Shown: positions 6,919 to 13,717 of the stretch, piece after piece | Numbering within the stretch: position 1 is the first letter of the stretch | How the letters are laid out: the number at the start of each line of letters is the position of its first letter | DNA from: a virus | Virus record (IMG/VR): IMGVR_UViG_3300007609_000093 | Location: 1-23,065 of that record | DNA length: 23,065 nucleotides | Reading direction: 5' to 3' (one strand) | Program-made: the position numbers and the translations under genes | The notes under the pieces: generated by a model | What the model was told of the DNA's origin: nothing | Databases searched by the model: none | The model's input: the letters and a program-made list of their open reading frames with translations, nothing else

Positions 6919-7767
6919 ATGGACGAAACTACAGGTACAGAGACAGAAACCTCGACGGAGGTTGTGGATTCTTCAGGGCCAGTAGAGGAAACAACTGAGC
7001 AGCAAACTTCCGGTGACACTGGAGGGAATCCTGCTTGGGATTCATTGCGTTCAAAACTCGACCCTGTTAGCTTCCATAACATTCAGGACGACCTTAAGAC
7101 CTTTGACAAGAATGCGGAATCCCGCATTTCTTCGTTGAACCAGCAGCTCAAACAGTACAACGAGTTGGGTTCACCGGAGCAGTTGCAGAACTATGCAACT
7201 ATTGCTCAAAGACTCGATACGGAACCTGAAGTTATCTACAACGCTTTAGGTGAATTCCTTAAGCAAAATGGTCGACTACCGGAAACACAGCAGGAAATGC
7301 AGGACGCGGTAGATGAAGAGGAAACTACAAGCGGGAACGACGAAGCACCTGTCGACCCACGTCTAGCCCAACTGGAACAGCAGACTCAGCAAATGCAAGA
7401 GTTTCTGTCCCAGCAGGAGCAGATGAGGGTTCAGCAGGAAGCGGATGTCGCTCTTGGACAGGAAATCGACGAACTCAAACAAGCACACCCGGACTTTACG
7501 GAGGACGATGTGCGTGAAGTTTTGATGCGGGCGGCGTTTCAACTTCAAAGCAACGGAAAGGCAGCCAAACTGTCAGATGTTGCTCAAGAGTACGTAGATA
7601 AGACAGTAAACCGAATTCGCGCAGTACCGCGACCAGGAGATTCGGCCCCAAGATTGCTGCCCACATCGGGTGGTATGCCTGGAGGACAGCAGGCACAACC
7701 ACTCGGGAAGTTGTCGAGAAACGATGTGCAAAGTCTCATCGCCTCGTCAATTGAACAGGGCCGGTAG
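6919..7767 (+). CDS. Capsid scaffold protein
   Basis: The 282-residue protein has an acidic, Thr/Glu-rich N-terminus. Long Gln/Glu-rich helical segments follow (SRISSLNQQLKQYNEL; RLAQLEQQTQQMQEFLSQQE), then a region with AHPDFTEDDVREVLMRA and a C-terminal end RNDVQSLIASSIEQGR that could be the coat-binding helix. This composition, the size and the place directly before the major capsid gene are typical of phage scaffolds, which chaperone coat assembly and leave or are removed before DNA packaging. The start has AAGGAG just upstream. No protease motif is seen, so removal by exit rather than self-cleavage is more likely, by inference. Confidence 0.85.
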   Translation: MDETTGTETETSTEVVDSSGPVEETTEQQTSGDTGGNPAWDSLRSKLDPVSFHNIQDDLKTFDKNAESRISSLNQQLKQYNELGSPEQLQNYATIAQRLDTEPEVIYNALGEFLKQNGRLPETQQEMQDAVDEEETTSGNDEAPVDPRLAQLEQQTQQMQEFLSQQEQMRVQQEADVALGQEIDELKQAHPDFTEDDVREVLMRAAFQLQSNGKAAKLSDVAQEYVDKTVNRIRAVPRPGDSAPRLLPTSGGMPGGQQAQPLGKLSRNDVQSLIASSIEQGR

Positions 7768-7779
7768 TTTAAAGGTTTA

Positions 7780-7807
7780 GTCTCCTTTCAACAACGAAAG
7801 GAAAGAC
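7780..7807 (+). promoter_or_regulatory. Hairpin in the capsid-gene leader covering its ribosome site
   Basis: GTCT-CCTTTC (7780-7789) pairs with GAAAGG (7796-7801) and AGAC (7804-7807), giving ten base pairs with a two-base AA bulge and an AACAAC loop. The AGGA (7799-7802) serving the capsid ATG at 7809 lies in the 3' arm. An upstream AAAGG (7771-7775) can pair with the same CCTTT and would free the ribosome site. Control of capsid translation or mRNA stabilisation is inferred from this geometry. Confidence 0.45.
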
Positions 7808-7808
7808 A

Positions 7809-9029
7809 ATGGCTGCAACACTTGCAACTATTGAGTCATATCTCAAGGAGGTGTACCAGGGACGCATCCGCGAGCAGCTTAACGATGAAATCGTTGCGCT
7901 GAAGCGTATTACTCGCAGTGGCTCTGGTGTCACCAACGAAGTTGGCGGAAAGTATGTTACTTTCCCCATTCACACTCGCCGTAACAGCGGTATCGGGTCT
8001 CGTTTCGAGTCCGAGGCACTTCCTACCCCCGGTCAGCAGGGACACGCTGCCGCTCGTGTGGGTCTGAAGTACGCATACGGTGGAGTTCAGCTCACTGGTC
8101 AGGCTATTAGCCTCTCCGACACTGACGCCAAGGCTTTTGCTAAAGCTTTGGACAACGAGGTCGAGGGTCTGAAGAATGACCTTAAGAAGGACATGAACCG
8201 TCAGGTTTACGGTTCTGGTAACGGTGCCATTGGTGTCGCTACCGGAGCTAACACGGGTGCTGTTGCTCCTGTGGCTGACGCTCGTCTCTTCCAGATTGGT
8301 ATGGTTGTTGACACCCAGACTGGTACCACTGTAGACAACACTGGTTTGATTGTTGCCTCTGTGGACCTGACCCCTGGTGCTAACACTGTTACCTTCACCA
8401 CTACCCCCGGTACCTCACTCGCCTCTGCTGACATTATTGTCCGTTCAGGTTCTGGTGTGGCTTCTGGTGGAAACCGTGAGCTTACTGGTCTCGCTGCAAT
8501 TGTCAGCGACTCTGGAACGCTGTACAACATCGACCCCTCGACTGAGCCTGAGTGGAAAGCATCCGTTGACGACAACGGTGGAACCCCTCGCGCCCTGTCG
8601 GAGAGCCTGATGATTAAGATGACTGACGCTATCCGCACTAAGGGTGGCTCCACGACTCTGATTCTTCAGTCGCTCGGTGTTCGTCGTGCGTACTTCAACC
8701 TTCTGTCACAGTTGCGTCAGACCGTGAACACCCAGGAATTCACTGGTGGTTTCTCTGGTCTTGCGTTCACCACCGACAACGGAGAAATCCCTGTCGTGGC
8801 AGACACCGATGCACCGCTCAACAAACAGTGGTACATCAACGAAGACGCTCTCACGTACTACCGTGACGAGGACTGGCACTTCATCGACAAGGATGGTTCG
8901 ATGTGGAAGCAGGTTCGTGACTCCAACGGTGACTACGACGCATACTACGCTCGCATGGTTGAATACCACGAGCTTGGTACTGACCGTCGTAACAGCCACG
9001 GTCTCGTGGACGACATTACTGAGGCCTAA
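7809..9029 (+). CDS. Major capsid protein (HK97-fold type)
   Basis: The 406-residue protein has a pattern I associate with coat proteins of short-tailed phages. The N-terminal segment YLKEVYQGRIREQL leads into an E-loop-like region around residues 45-75 (HTRRNSGIGSRF; EALPTPGQQG). A long helix follows (ALDNEVEGLKNDLKKDMNRQ) as the candidate spine, and then beta-rich domains. The insert GATGANTGAVAPV... to about residue 200 may be an added surface domain. It forms the icosahedral shell. Codon use here is clearly richer in C-ending codons than in the flanking genes, which is usual for a highly expressed protein. It is bracketed by the leader hairpin upstream and a terminator downstream. Confidence 0.92.
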   Translation: MAATLATIESYLKEVYQGRIREQLNDEIVALKRITRSGSGVTNEVGGKYVTFPIHTRRNSGIGSRFESEALPTPGQQGHAAARVGLKYAYGGVQLTGQAISLSDTDAKAFAKALDNEVEGLKNDLKKDMNRQVYGSGNGAIGVATGANTGAVAPVADARLFQIGMVVDTQTGTTVDNTGLIVASVDLTPGANTVTFTTTPGTSLASADIIVRSGSGVASGGNRELTGLAAIVSDSGTLYNIDPSTEPEWKASVDDNGGTPRALSESLMIKMTDAIRTKGGSTTLILQSLGVRRAYFNLLSQLRQTVNTQEFTGGFSGLAFTTDNGEIPVVADTDAPLNKQWYINEDALTYYRDEDWHFIDKDGSMWKQVRDSNGDYDAYYARMVEYHELGTDRRNSHGLVDDITEA

Positions 9030-9044
9030 ACCCCCTCGCCAGAT

Positions 9045-9088
9045 TGATGGCCCAGCCCCTATAATGGGGTTGGGCCATCATCATTTTT
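9045..9088 (+). terminator. Intrinsic terminator after the capsid gene
   Basis: A 15-bp stem (9045-9059 with 9066-9080, including one G-U pair) closes a six-base loop (9060-9065). A T-rich run follows at 9084-9088, and the stem begins 16 nt after the capsid stop. It probably ends or attenuates the scaffold-capsid transcript, so that genes from 9099 on depend on read-through or another promoter. Confidence 0.88.
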
Positions 9089-9098
9089 AGGAGTTTTC

Positions 9099-9614
9099 GT
9101 GGAGTTTGAGTATCCGTTTTACGCAACAAGTACTCTCCTGCCGGAGGGTTTGTCGACGGACGATTATCGACACGAGTTTTACCGTAATAACCGTTATATG
9201 GGTATTGAGCAAACTTATACGGTTGCGGGTGGTACTGCTGGGACTCAGCCGACGTTTAGTGGCGACCCGCTGTTTTCAGGTAAATACGTAATTTTGGGCA
9301 GCATTATTCATTTTGAAATTCAAGTTGATTTTGACAACATTCTTACGTTTGGTACAGGTCAGTATTACGTGACGCTTCCGTTTGCGTCAAAGTATGCCTA
9401 CATTTTGCGGGACGGTTGTTTGCACGATGGTGCTATCCAGTATCATATTTCTGGGCATGTAAATGCGGGGTCGGACGAATTGCAGCTTTTCAGCTCTGAT
9501 AAAGTAAGTAGCAGCGTACAGGATGTGGCTTTTACTTCTTCAAACCCCGTAACTTTGACTACAACAGATAATTTTCACATTGCCGGTACATATATTGTGG
9601 ACGACACCGTTTAG
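9099..9614 (+). CDS. Putative particle-decoration or fibre protein with beta-rich C-terminal domain
   Basis: The 171-residue protein starts at a GTG preceded by AGGAG. Residues 7-31 (FY, LP, GLS, DY and FY at fixed spacing) match the start of the next protein with no gaps. From about residue 40 it becomes a beta-rich domain with [16 protein letters not shown] and [16 protein letters not shown], a pattern seen in small jelly-roll-like phage adhesin domains. Its place between coat and adaptor genes, beside a collagen-like protein, suggests it is mounted on the head or vertex by the shared N-terminal module. That role is inference; a minor tail or receptor-binding protein is the alternative. Confidence 0.72.
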   Translation: MEFEYPFYATSTLLPEGLSTDDYRHEFYRNNRYMGIEQTYTVAGGTAGTQPTFSGDPLFSGKYVILGSIIHFEIQVDFDNILTFGTGQYYVTLPFASKYAYILRDGCLHDGAIQYHISGHVNAGSDELQLFSSDKVSSSVQDVAFTSSNPVTLTTTDNFHIAGTYIVDDTV

Positions 9615-9622
9615 GAGGCACC

Positions 9623-10150
9623 ATGCAAGACAAAATCCTTTTCTATCGTTCCGCTTCAGAGCTTCCTGACGGCCTGTCGCTTGCCGATTACGAGTACCGT
9701 TTTTACCAAGACAACGCCGGTAAAGAGCTAATTACTGTCGAAATCGAGAACCTTGGTGATGGCAACGCGATTGTGTGGGACGCTGCCGAGAGTGCTTGGA
9801 AAAACGGTGCTGGGGCTGTAGGTCCTGAAGGTCCTGAGGGTCCTGAAGGTCCTCAAGGACCTCAGGGTATCCAAGGAATTCAAGGCGAGACTGGTGCTAC
9901 CGGCGCAACTGGTGCAACTGGTCCTCAAGGACCGCAGGGAGACACGGGACCTACCGGACCACAGGGACCGCAAGGTATTCAGGGTATTCAAGGTGAGACG
10001 GGGGCTACAGGCGCTACAGGAGCCACTGGACCGCAAGGACCCCAGGGAGACCCCGGTGTTGTAGCCGCCACAGCCCCCATTTTGTACGACAGTGGAACGC
10101 AAACAGTAAGTTTGGACTCTGTGACATGGGGACAACTAGCGGGCGTATAA
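9623..10150 (+). CDS. Collagen-like phage fibre protein
   Basis: The 175-residue protein has the 25-residue N-terminal module shared with the preceding gene (residues 7-31). About 26 Gly-X-Y triplets follow, from residue 67 to about 145 ([16 protein letters not shown] at the start), then a short C-terminal end. Gly-X-Y runs form trimeric triple helices and occur in phage fibres and head appendages. Within the run a 32-residue block occurs twice. AGGAGG precedes the start, 8 nt after the previous stop. It is likely a thin fibre, possibly on the capsid given the gene order, although a tail fibre cannot be excluded. Proline and threonine predominate at the X and Y positions. Confidence 0.88.
   Translation: MQDKILFYRSASELPDGLSLADYEYRFYQDNAGKELITVEIENLGDGNAIVWDAAESAWKNGAGAVGPEGPEGPEGPQGPQGIQGIQGETGATGATGATGPQGPQGDTGPTGPQGPQGIQGIQGETGATGATGATGPQGPQGDPGVVAATAPILYDSGTQTVSLDSVTWGQLAGV
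9848..10051 (+). repeat. Tandem collagen block: two 96-nt units, identical in protein
   Basis: Units at 9848-9943 and 9956-10051 lie 108 nt (36 codons) apart. They encode the same 32 residues, beginning [16 protein letters not shown] count 19 codons of 32 that differ, all synonymously, and no amino-acid change. Confidence 0.88.
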
Positions 10151-10158
10151 GCTAAACT
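10129..10158 (+). promoter_or_regulatory. Candidate leaderless-type promoter
   Basis: GGGACA (10129-10134) and TAAACT (10153-10158) are 18 nt apart. The -10-like element ends 7 nt before the ATG at 10166, so transcription would begin at or next to the start codon. The gene it serves lacks a ribosome site, which supports a leaderless transcript; such transcripts are common in Actinobacteria. An alternative pair is GTGACA (10121-10126) with TATAAG (10146-10151). Confidence 0.4.
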
Positions 10159-10165
10159 AACAAAT

Positions 10166-10636
10166 ATGGAAACATATTTAGGACAAGCCCCCAACGTATA
10201 CAACCCCGACCTCGGAGAGTTCGTCCGGGAAGACCACATGCACCTTGCACAGGTGCTCAAAGACCTCAAACCTACCTACAACCTGGTGTACGTGCCCGTC
10301 AAAGACCGCACAACCCCAGAAGAAAAACAAAAACCGTGGGCAATCCTCGACAAGCCAGATAATCTACCTGAATATGTGGTGCGTTACCTGTCGGAGGAGG
10401 AAATGAAGCAACCGCATAAGGTTTTGGCGTGGCTGTTTGACGGGGATATTGTGCGTCACGGGGCGGATAACATCCTAAAACGTATTGAGGCGGAGGAGAA
10501 TGCCAAAAAACTTCTGGATTTCAAAAGACAGGAAGATGATTTAGAAGATAGACTTGACCACATAGAATTTCTTGCGAGCGGGGGACGGAACAAGCTCCAT
10601 ACAGTCACTCACAATGGAAAGAAGTTTGAGCGATGA
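10166..10636 (+). CDS. Phage protein of unknown function in the head-tail block
   Basis: The 156-residue protein has an N-terminal part with VYNPDLGEFVREDHMHLAQ, a middle with NLPEYVVRYLSEEEMKQP and VLAWLFDGDIV, and a charged helical end with RIEAEENAKKLL and RQEDDLEDRLDHIEF. I recall relatives beside structural genes of other phages but no assigned role. There is no Shine-Dalgarno sequence; a leaderless promoter is proposed just upstream. It is in the same frame as the collagen-like gene, five codons after its stop, so read-through would fuse them; nothing in the sequence requires that. The stop overlaps the adaptor start (ATGA). Codon use changes visibly near 10360, from C/A-ending to G/T-ending codons. 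Confidence 0.75.
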   Translation: METYLGQAPNVYNPDLGEFVREDHMHLAQVLKDLKPTYNLVYVPVKDRTTPEEKQKPWAILDKPDNLPEYVVRYLSEEEMKQPHKVLAWLFDGDIVRHGADNILKRIEAEENAKKLLDFKRQEDDLEDRLDHIEFLASGGRNKLHTVTHNGKKFER

Positions 10637-11289
10637 CGTATAGTTCCCCCACTAAAACCGTTGGCGACGTACAAAGCCAGGTTAAACGTGTTTTCGGTGA
10701 CGAGTCTGGTGTCCAGTTAACGAATAATGATATTACTCGTTGGATTAACGAGGCCCAAGTTGATATTGCTAAGCAGAACCAGATTTTGCAGACGACAGCT
10801 ACGTTGCCTGTGACGGGTGGTACTGCCACGTATTCGTTGACCTCAATTACCCCACGTATTGATACTCTTGCGTCTTTGCTGTTGGATGGTCGGCGTGTCG
10901 GCAACATTCCGATTTCTCAGGCGGAGGAGTCTATTTCGTTGGCTGACCCTGAGGGTACTGAGACGGGGGCTCCCCAGTTTTGGTACGCATGGGGTGGGGA
11001 TATTACGTTTTGGCCTAAACCGAATAAGAATTACACGATGACGATTCGGTATAACGCCCAACCTACCGCTGTGTCGACTACTGCTGCTGATGTTTTGGCT
11101 GTCCCGGATGAGTGTTTTACTGACGTGTGTAACTATGTGTTGATGCGTGCTTATGAGATGGATGAGAACGCGGAGATGATGGCGGTTAAGCAGGCTGAAT
11201 ATAGTACTTCTGTTGCGGAGCGTGGCGAGCAGGAACGTCTGGCAGCCACCATGACTTACGAGACTAATATCACGTTCGAGCTTATTTAG
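10633..11289 (+). CDS. Head-to-tail adaptor protein
   Basis: The 218-residue protein has the features of phage adaptor proteins that dock on the portal. These are an N-terminal helical region (NNDITRWINEAQVDIAKQN), a beta segment with a conserved-looking linker (TPRIDTLASLLLDGRRVG), then GAPQFWYAWGGDITFWPKP and YTMTIRYNAQP, and a C-terminal helix bundle (VCNYVLMRAYEMDENAEMM). The adaptor would form a ring between the portal and the nozzle protein encoded next. The start shares an ATGA overlap with the previous gene. The assignment rests on this pattern and on gene order; the fine family (gp4-like versus gp11-like) is not resolved. Confidence 0.8.
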   Translation: MTYSSPTKTVGDVQSQVKRVFGDESGVQLTNNDITRWINEAQVDIAKQNQILQTTATLPVTGGTATYSLTSITPRIDTLASLLLDGRRVGNIPISQAEESISLADPEGTETGAPQFWYAWGGDITFWPKPNKNYTMTIRYNAQPTAVSTTAADVLAVPDECFTDVCNYVLMRAYEMDENAEMMAVKQAEYSTSVAERGEQERLAATMTYETNITFELI

Positions 11290-11297
11290 GAGCGGCT

Positions 11298-12842
11298 ATG
11301 CCAGGTTCACCAATTCAGGTGGGGCCGTTCGTCGGGGGCCTTAACACGTTCAGTGACGCTACCGCTATTGCGGATAATGAGCTTGTTGTTTGCGAAAATT
11401 TCGAATTGGACCTTGATGGTTCGTTGAAGTCGCGTCCTCCGATTGAGGATTTGGGTATTGATTTTCCGTTGCAGGCTACGGGGGATATTGAGTTTTTGGG
11501 TGTGTTTAAAATATCAAGTACGGTGTCGTATTTGATTGCTTCGGATGGTTTGAGTAAGACGTATTACTTTAACGGGACCGCTTGGGTTTTGATTACAGAT
11601 ACGATTGCGGCTGCCGGGTTTGTACAGTTTGATGACAAAGCTTGGTTGACGGCACCTGTCGGGTCTGCAAACCCTGGCGGGTATTGGACTGTTTCTGGTG
11701 GGTTTACCGCCGACAGTAACATGCCTAAAGGTAATCTGATTGTGACGTTCAAGGACCGCTTGTGGGTTGCCGAAGGTCAGGACAGCACCAACGAGGGTAC
11801 CCGGTTGTACAGGTCTCGTACTATTGCTGACCCGTCCTTGTGGCAGGTTACAAACGACTTTATTGATATTGGTGTGGGTGACGGTCAGAACATTGTGCAG
11901 CTGGTGGTGTACTTCAACACGTTGATGATTTTCCGTATCAACTCTGTGTACGGTTTGCAGTACACGTCTGACCCTGCCGCAGCCACAGTGTCTTTGATTC
12001 TGCCTACGGTGGGGTTGAGTTCCCGGTATGCGATTACCCAGTTCGAGTCGTACATCTACTTTATGTATGACGAAAAGGCTTACGAGTTTACGAACAACCG
12101 AGCAGCCCAGATTAACGTGAAGACACCGTTTAAGTCGACGGTGACGACAGGGTTCCACAACAACTATGCGGTGTCCGAGTTTAACCGCCGTATTATTTTC
12201 ACCTATTTTGACCAAATGTTTGTGTACAGTTTGCAGACTCGTTCGTGGACGCAGTGGAAGTCGACTGTGTACGGTTCGTTGTGCAAGATGGCGTACAGGG
12301 CTAACGACCAGGACAAGTCCATTGTTTTGACACACAAAAACATTGAGGTGCCTGCTGGGGGTTCTCGTGCAGCCCAGTTGTTGCAGATTACTGACGAGTA
12401 CGATTCTGTCGAGGAGTCGATGGAATGCCAGATTCAGACAAAGAACTTTAACTACCAGGCCAGCTCCATTTTTAAGCGGTTGTTCTGGTGGGGTTTGGAT
12501 GCTTCGTTTAAGGGCACTGTCGAAGGTACCGCCGTTCCCATCACCCAATCGTTTACTGTGTCGTGGCAGACCCTGTTCGATAACGAAACATGGGGCTCCA
12601 TGCTGGCCTACACCTGGGGTAGCCCCCAGTCCGGGTCACCACCCATCACCACGACAGTAACCGAATCAGCGGTGACATTCCGTCGTATCTTCGTAAAGTT
12701 CCTTAAATCGCTCCGATTCCGGCAAATCTTTTACCGCGTCAAATTCACCACCAACGGTGCTTCTGACCAGGCCCCTGTTAGACTATTCTCACTAACAACG
12801 TATGTAAATCCGAAGCAAACAGTGACCAAGGAAATTTCATAA
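11298..12842 (+). CDS. Tail nozzle/stopper-like protein (beta-propeller type)
   Basis: The 514-residue protein begins SPIQVGPFVGGLNTFSDA followed by DNELVVCENFELDLDGSLKS, a start I associate with tail-nozzle and DNA-stabilisation proteins of short-tailed phages. The body is beta-rich with repeated aromatic/Gly strands (KDRLWVAEG; YFNTLMIFRINSVYGLQY; ESYIYFMYDEKAYEF; FNRRIIFTYFDQMFVY), consistent with a propeller. It would close the tail channel below the adaptor and hold packaged DNA. An AGGAG lies just before the ATG. The last base of the stop is the first base of the next start. The length suits the family. Confidence 0.82.
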   Translation: MPGSPIQVGPFVGGLNTFSDATAIADNELVVCENFELDLDGSLKSRPPIEDLGIDFPLQATGDIEFLGVFKISSTVSYLIASDGLSKTYYFNGTAWVLITDTIAAAGFVQFDDKAWLTAPVGSANPGGYWTVSGGFTADSNMPKGNLIVTFKDRLWVAEGQDSTNEGTRLYRSRTIADPSLWQVTNDFIDIGVGDGQNIVQLVVYFNTLMIFRINSVYGLQYTSDPAAATVSLILPTVGLSSRYAITQFESYIYFMYDEKAYEFTNNRAAQINVKTPFKSTVTTGFHNNYAVSEFNRRIIFTYFDQMFVYSLQTRSWTQWKSTVYGSLCKMAYRANDQDKSIVLTHKNIEVPAGGSRAAQLLQITDEYDSVEESMECQIQTKNFNYQASSIFKRLFWWGLDASFKGTVEGTAVPITQSFTVSWQTLFDNETWGSMLAYTWGSPQSGSPPITTTVTESAVTFRRIFVKFLKSLRFRQIFYRVKFTTNGASDQAPVRLFSLTTYVNPKQTVTKEIS

Positions 12843-13039
12843 TGAACAGGTTTCGTAAAGAATATAGCGGGCCTGCTCAAGGCGGTGGCGGATTCAACCC
12901 CTATGGTGCCGGAAAAAAGCATTACGGGAGTGGACGCCCCATGCCAACTGTTGGTAAAGTAACTAATAAGGGCGGATACAAAAAACGTGATGTTAAGGCA
13001 GCCGCAAGGCGTGACGCTTTAATGAGGAGACTTTCATAA
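12842..13039 (+). CDS. Small basic Gly-rich protein, function unknown
   Basis: The 65-residue protein is very basic, with a Gly-rich first half (GPAQGGGGFNPYGAGKKHYG) and an Arg/Lys-rich end (KKRDVKAAARRDALMRRLS). It starts inside the nozzle stop codon (TAATG) with AAGGAAA upstream, and its own stop overlaps the next start in the same way. No family is known to me. The charge suggests DNA binding or packaging into the virion, which is inference. The C-terminal end resembles those of the next two small proteins. Confidence 0.7.
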   Translation: MNRFRKEYSGPAQGGGGFNPYGAGKKHYGSGRPMPTVGKVTNKGGYKKRDVKAAARRDALMRRLS

Positions 13040-13218
13040 TGGCCCAAAAAGTGTGGGATACAAAAAATCCCAAACCGAAGAGCGAACGTAAGTCTTTGAC
13101 GCCTTCACAAAAATCTTCAGCTAAGGCTCGTGCTAAAGCTGCTGGTCGTCCGTACCCCAACCTTGTTGACAACATGGCAGCTGCCAGGGGTAAAGCTATA
13201 CAGAAAAGGCTCAAATAA
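13039..13218 (+). CDS. Small basic protein (59 residues), function unknown
   Basis: The frame runs from the ATG at 13039 to the TAA at 13216-13218. The protein is basic and Ala/Lys/Ser-rich (KSLTPSQKSSAKARAKAAG, then RPYPNLVDNMAAARGKAIQK). I recall the RPYPNLVDN-like block in small proteins of other phages but no role. GAGGAG precedes the start, which overlaps the previous stop by one base, and the stop overlaps the next start. It shows no membrane segment. The call as a gene is strong because of the coupled junctions and ribosome site; its role is unknown. Confidence 0.72.
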   Translation: MAQKVWDTKNPKPKSERKSLTPSQKSSAKARAKAAGRPYPNLVDNMAAARGKAIQKRLK

Positions 13219-13358
13219 TGTACCGGGACAAATCTAGTATGGGTAATCGTCTTGCTCCTCAGAAGGGAAAGTATGAAGACGAGGAAATGAAGAAGAAGGC
13301 TCGTGAGCGGGCTATGATGAACCGTCTGTCGTCTATGCCCGGTAGGGCCTCTTCTTAG
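13218..13358 (+). CDS. Very small basic protein (46 residues), function unknown
   Basis: The frame runs from the ATG at 13218 to the TAG at 13356-13358. The protein (start MYRDKSSMGNRLAPQKGK, end ARERAMMNRLSSMPGRASS) is Lys/Arg/Met-rich. Its C-terminal RERAMMNRLS recalls RRDALMRRLS at the end of the 12842 gene. It starts on the last base of the preceding stop, with AAGG upstream, and the next gene follows after 8 nt. It is likely a third member of a set of tiny basic proteins. Function is unknown. Confidence 0.62.
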   Translation: MYRDKSSMGNRLAPQKGKYEDEEMKKKARERAMMNRLSSMPGRASS

Positions 13359-13366
13359 GAGTTAGT

Positions 13367-13717
13367 ATGCCTGTTGGACCCAATGGAGAGCGTTTGCCTT
13401 ACCCTGGCGAGCTTGGTTATGGTGAGCCCCCGAACCGTCGCAGGACGGCTCCTTATGGTGGGGATATTCCTTCGCCTCGGCAGATGTCTCCTGAGCGGGC
13501 TCGTATGGACAATATGAGTGCTGCTCAGTTGCAGGCGATGATGGATGCTATGCAGATGCGTAGTCCTCAAGAGATGCAGCCTGATATGGGTAGTACGGTC
13601 CCTGGTGAGGGTATGAATCGTCCTGCTCCTGATATTAATGATGCTGTGTTTGGTCCTGACCGGGAGCGTTTTGACATTGTGGAGTTTATTACTAATCTTC
13701 TTAGAGGTGGCCGGTAA
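13367..13717 (+). CDS. Pro/Met/Gln-rich hypothetical protein
   Basis: The 116-residue protein has low-complexity composition: a Pro/Gly/Arg-rich start (PVGPNGERLPYPGELGYG), a Met/Gln helix (MSAAQLQAMMDAMQMRSP), and a short end that may fold (RERFDIVEFITNLLRGG). TAGGAG precedes the ATG. The stop overlaps the next start (TAATG). It sits between the small basic proteins and the ejection-type proteins, so it may be a minor virion protein; this is context only. Confidence 0.68.
   Translation: MPVGPNGERLPYPGELGYGEPPNRRRTAPYGGDIPSPRQMSPERARMDNMSAAQLQAMMDAMQMRSPQEMQPDMGSTVPGEGMNRPAPDINDAVFGPDRERFDIVEFITNLLRGGR

Noticed and set aside
9060-9065. A perfect TATAAT, which could be a -10 promoter box
   Set aside because: It is exactly the loop of the capsid terminator, and no -35-like sequence lies 16-18 nt upstream.
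9848-10051. Direct repeats that might be taken for a CRISPR array
   Set aside because: The repeats are in frame within a Gly-X-Y coding run and differ at DNA level; there are no spacer-like segments.
10148-10166. Stop-codon read-through joining the collagen-like protein to the next gene
   Set aside because: The frames match and the gap is five codons, but no known read-through context is seen and a leaderless promoter explains the lack of a ribosome site better.
11514-12548. Minus-strand open frame (344 codons) opposite the nozzle-like gene
   Set aside because: It has the same cause as the portal shadow: composition is unlike a real protein and it lies wholly inside a well-supported gene.
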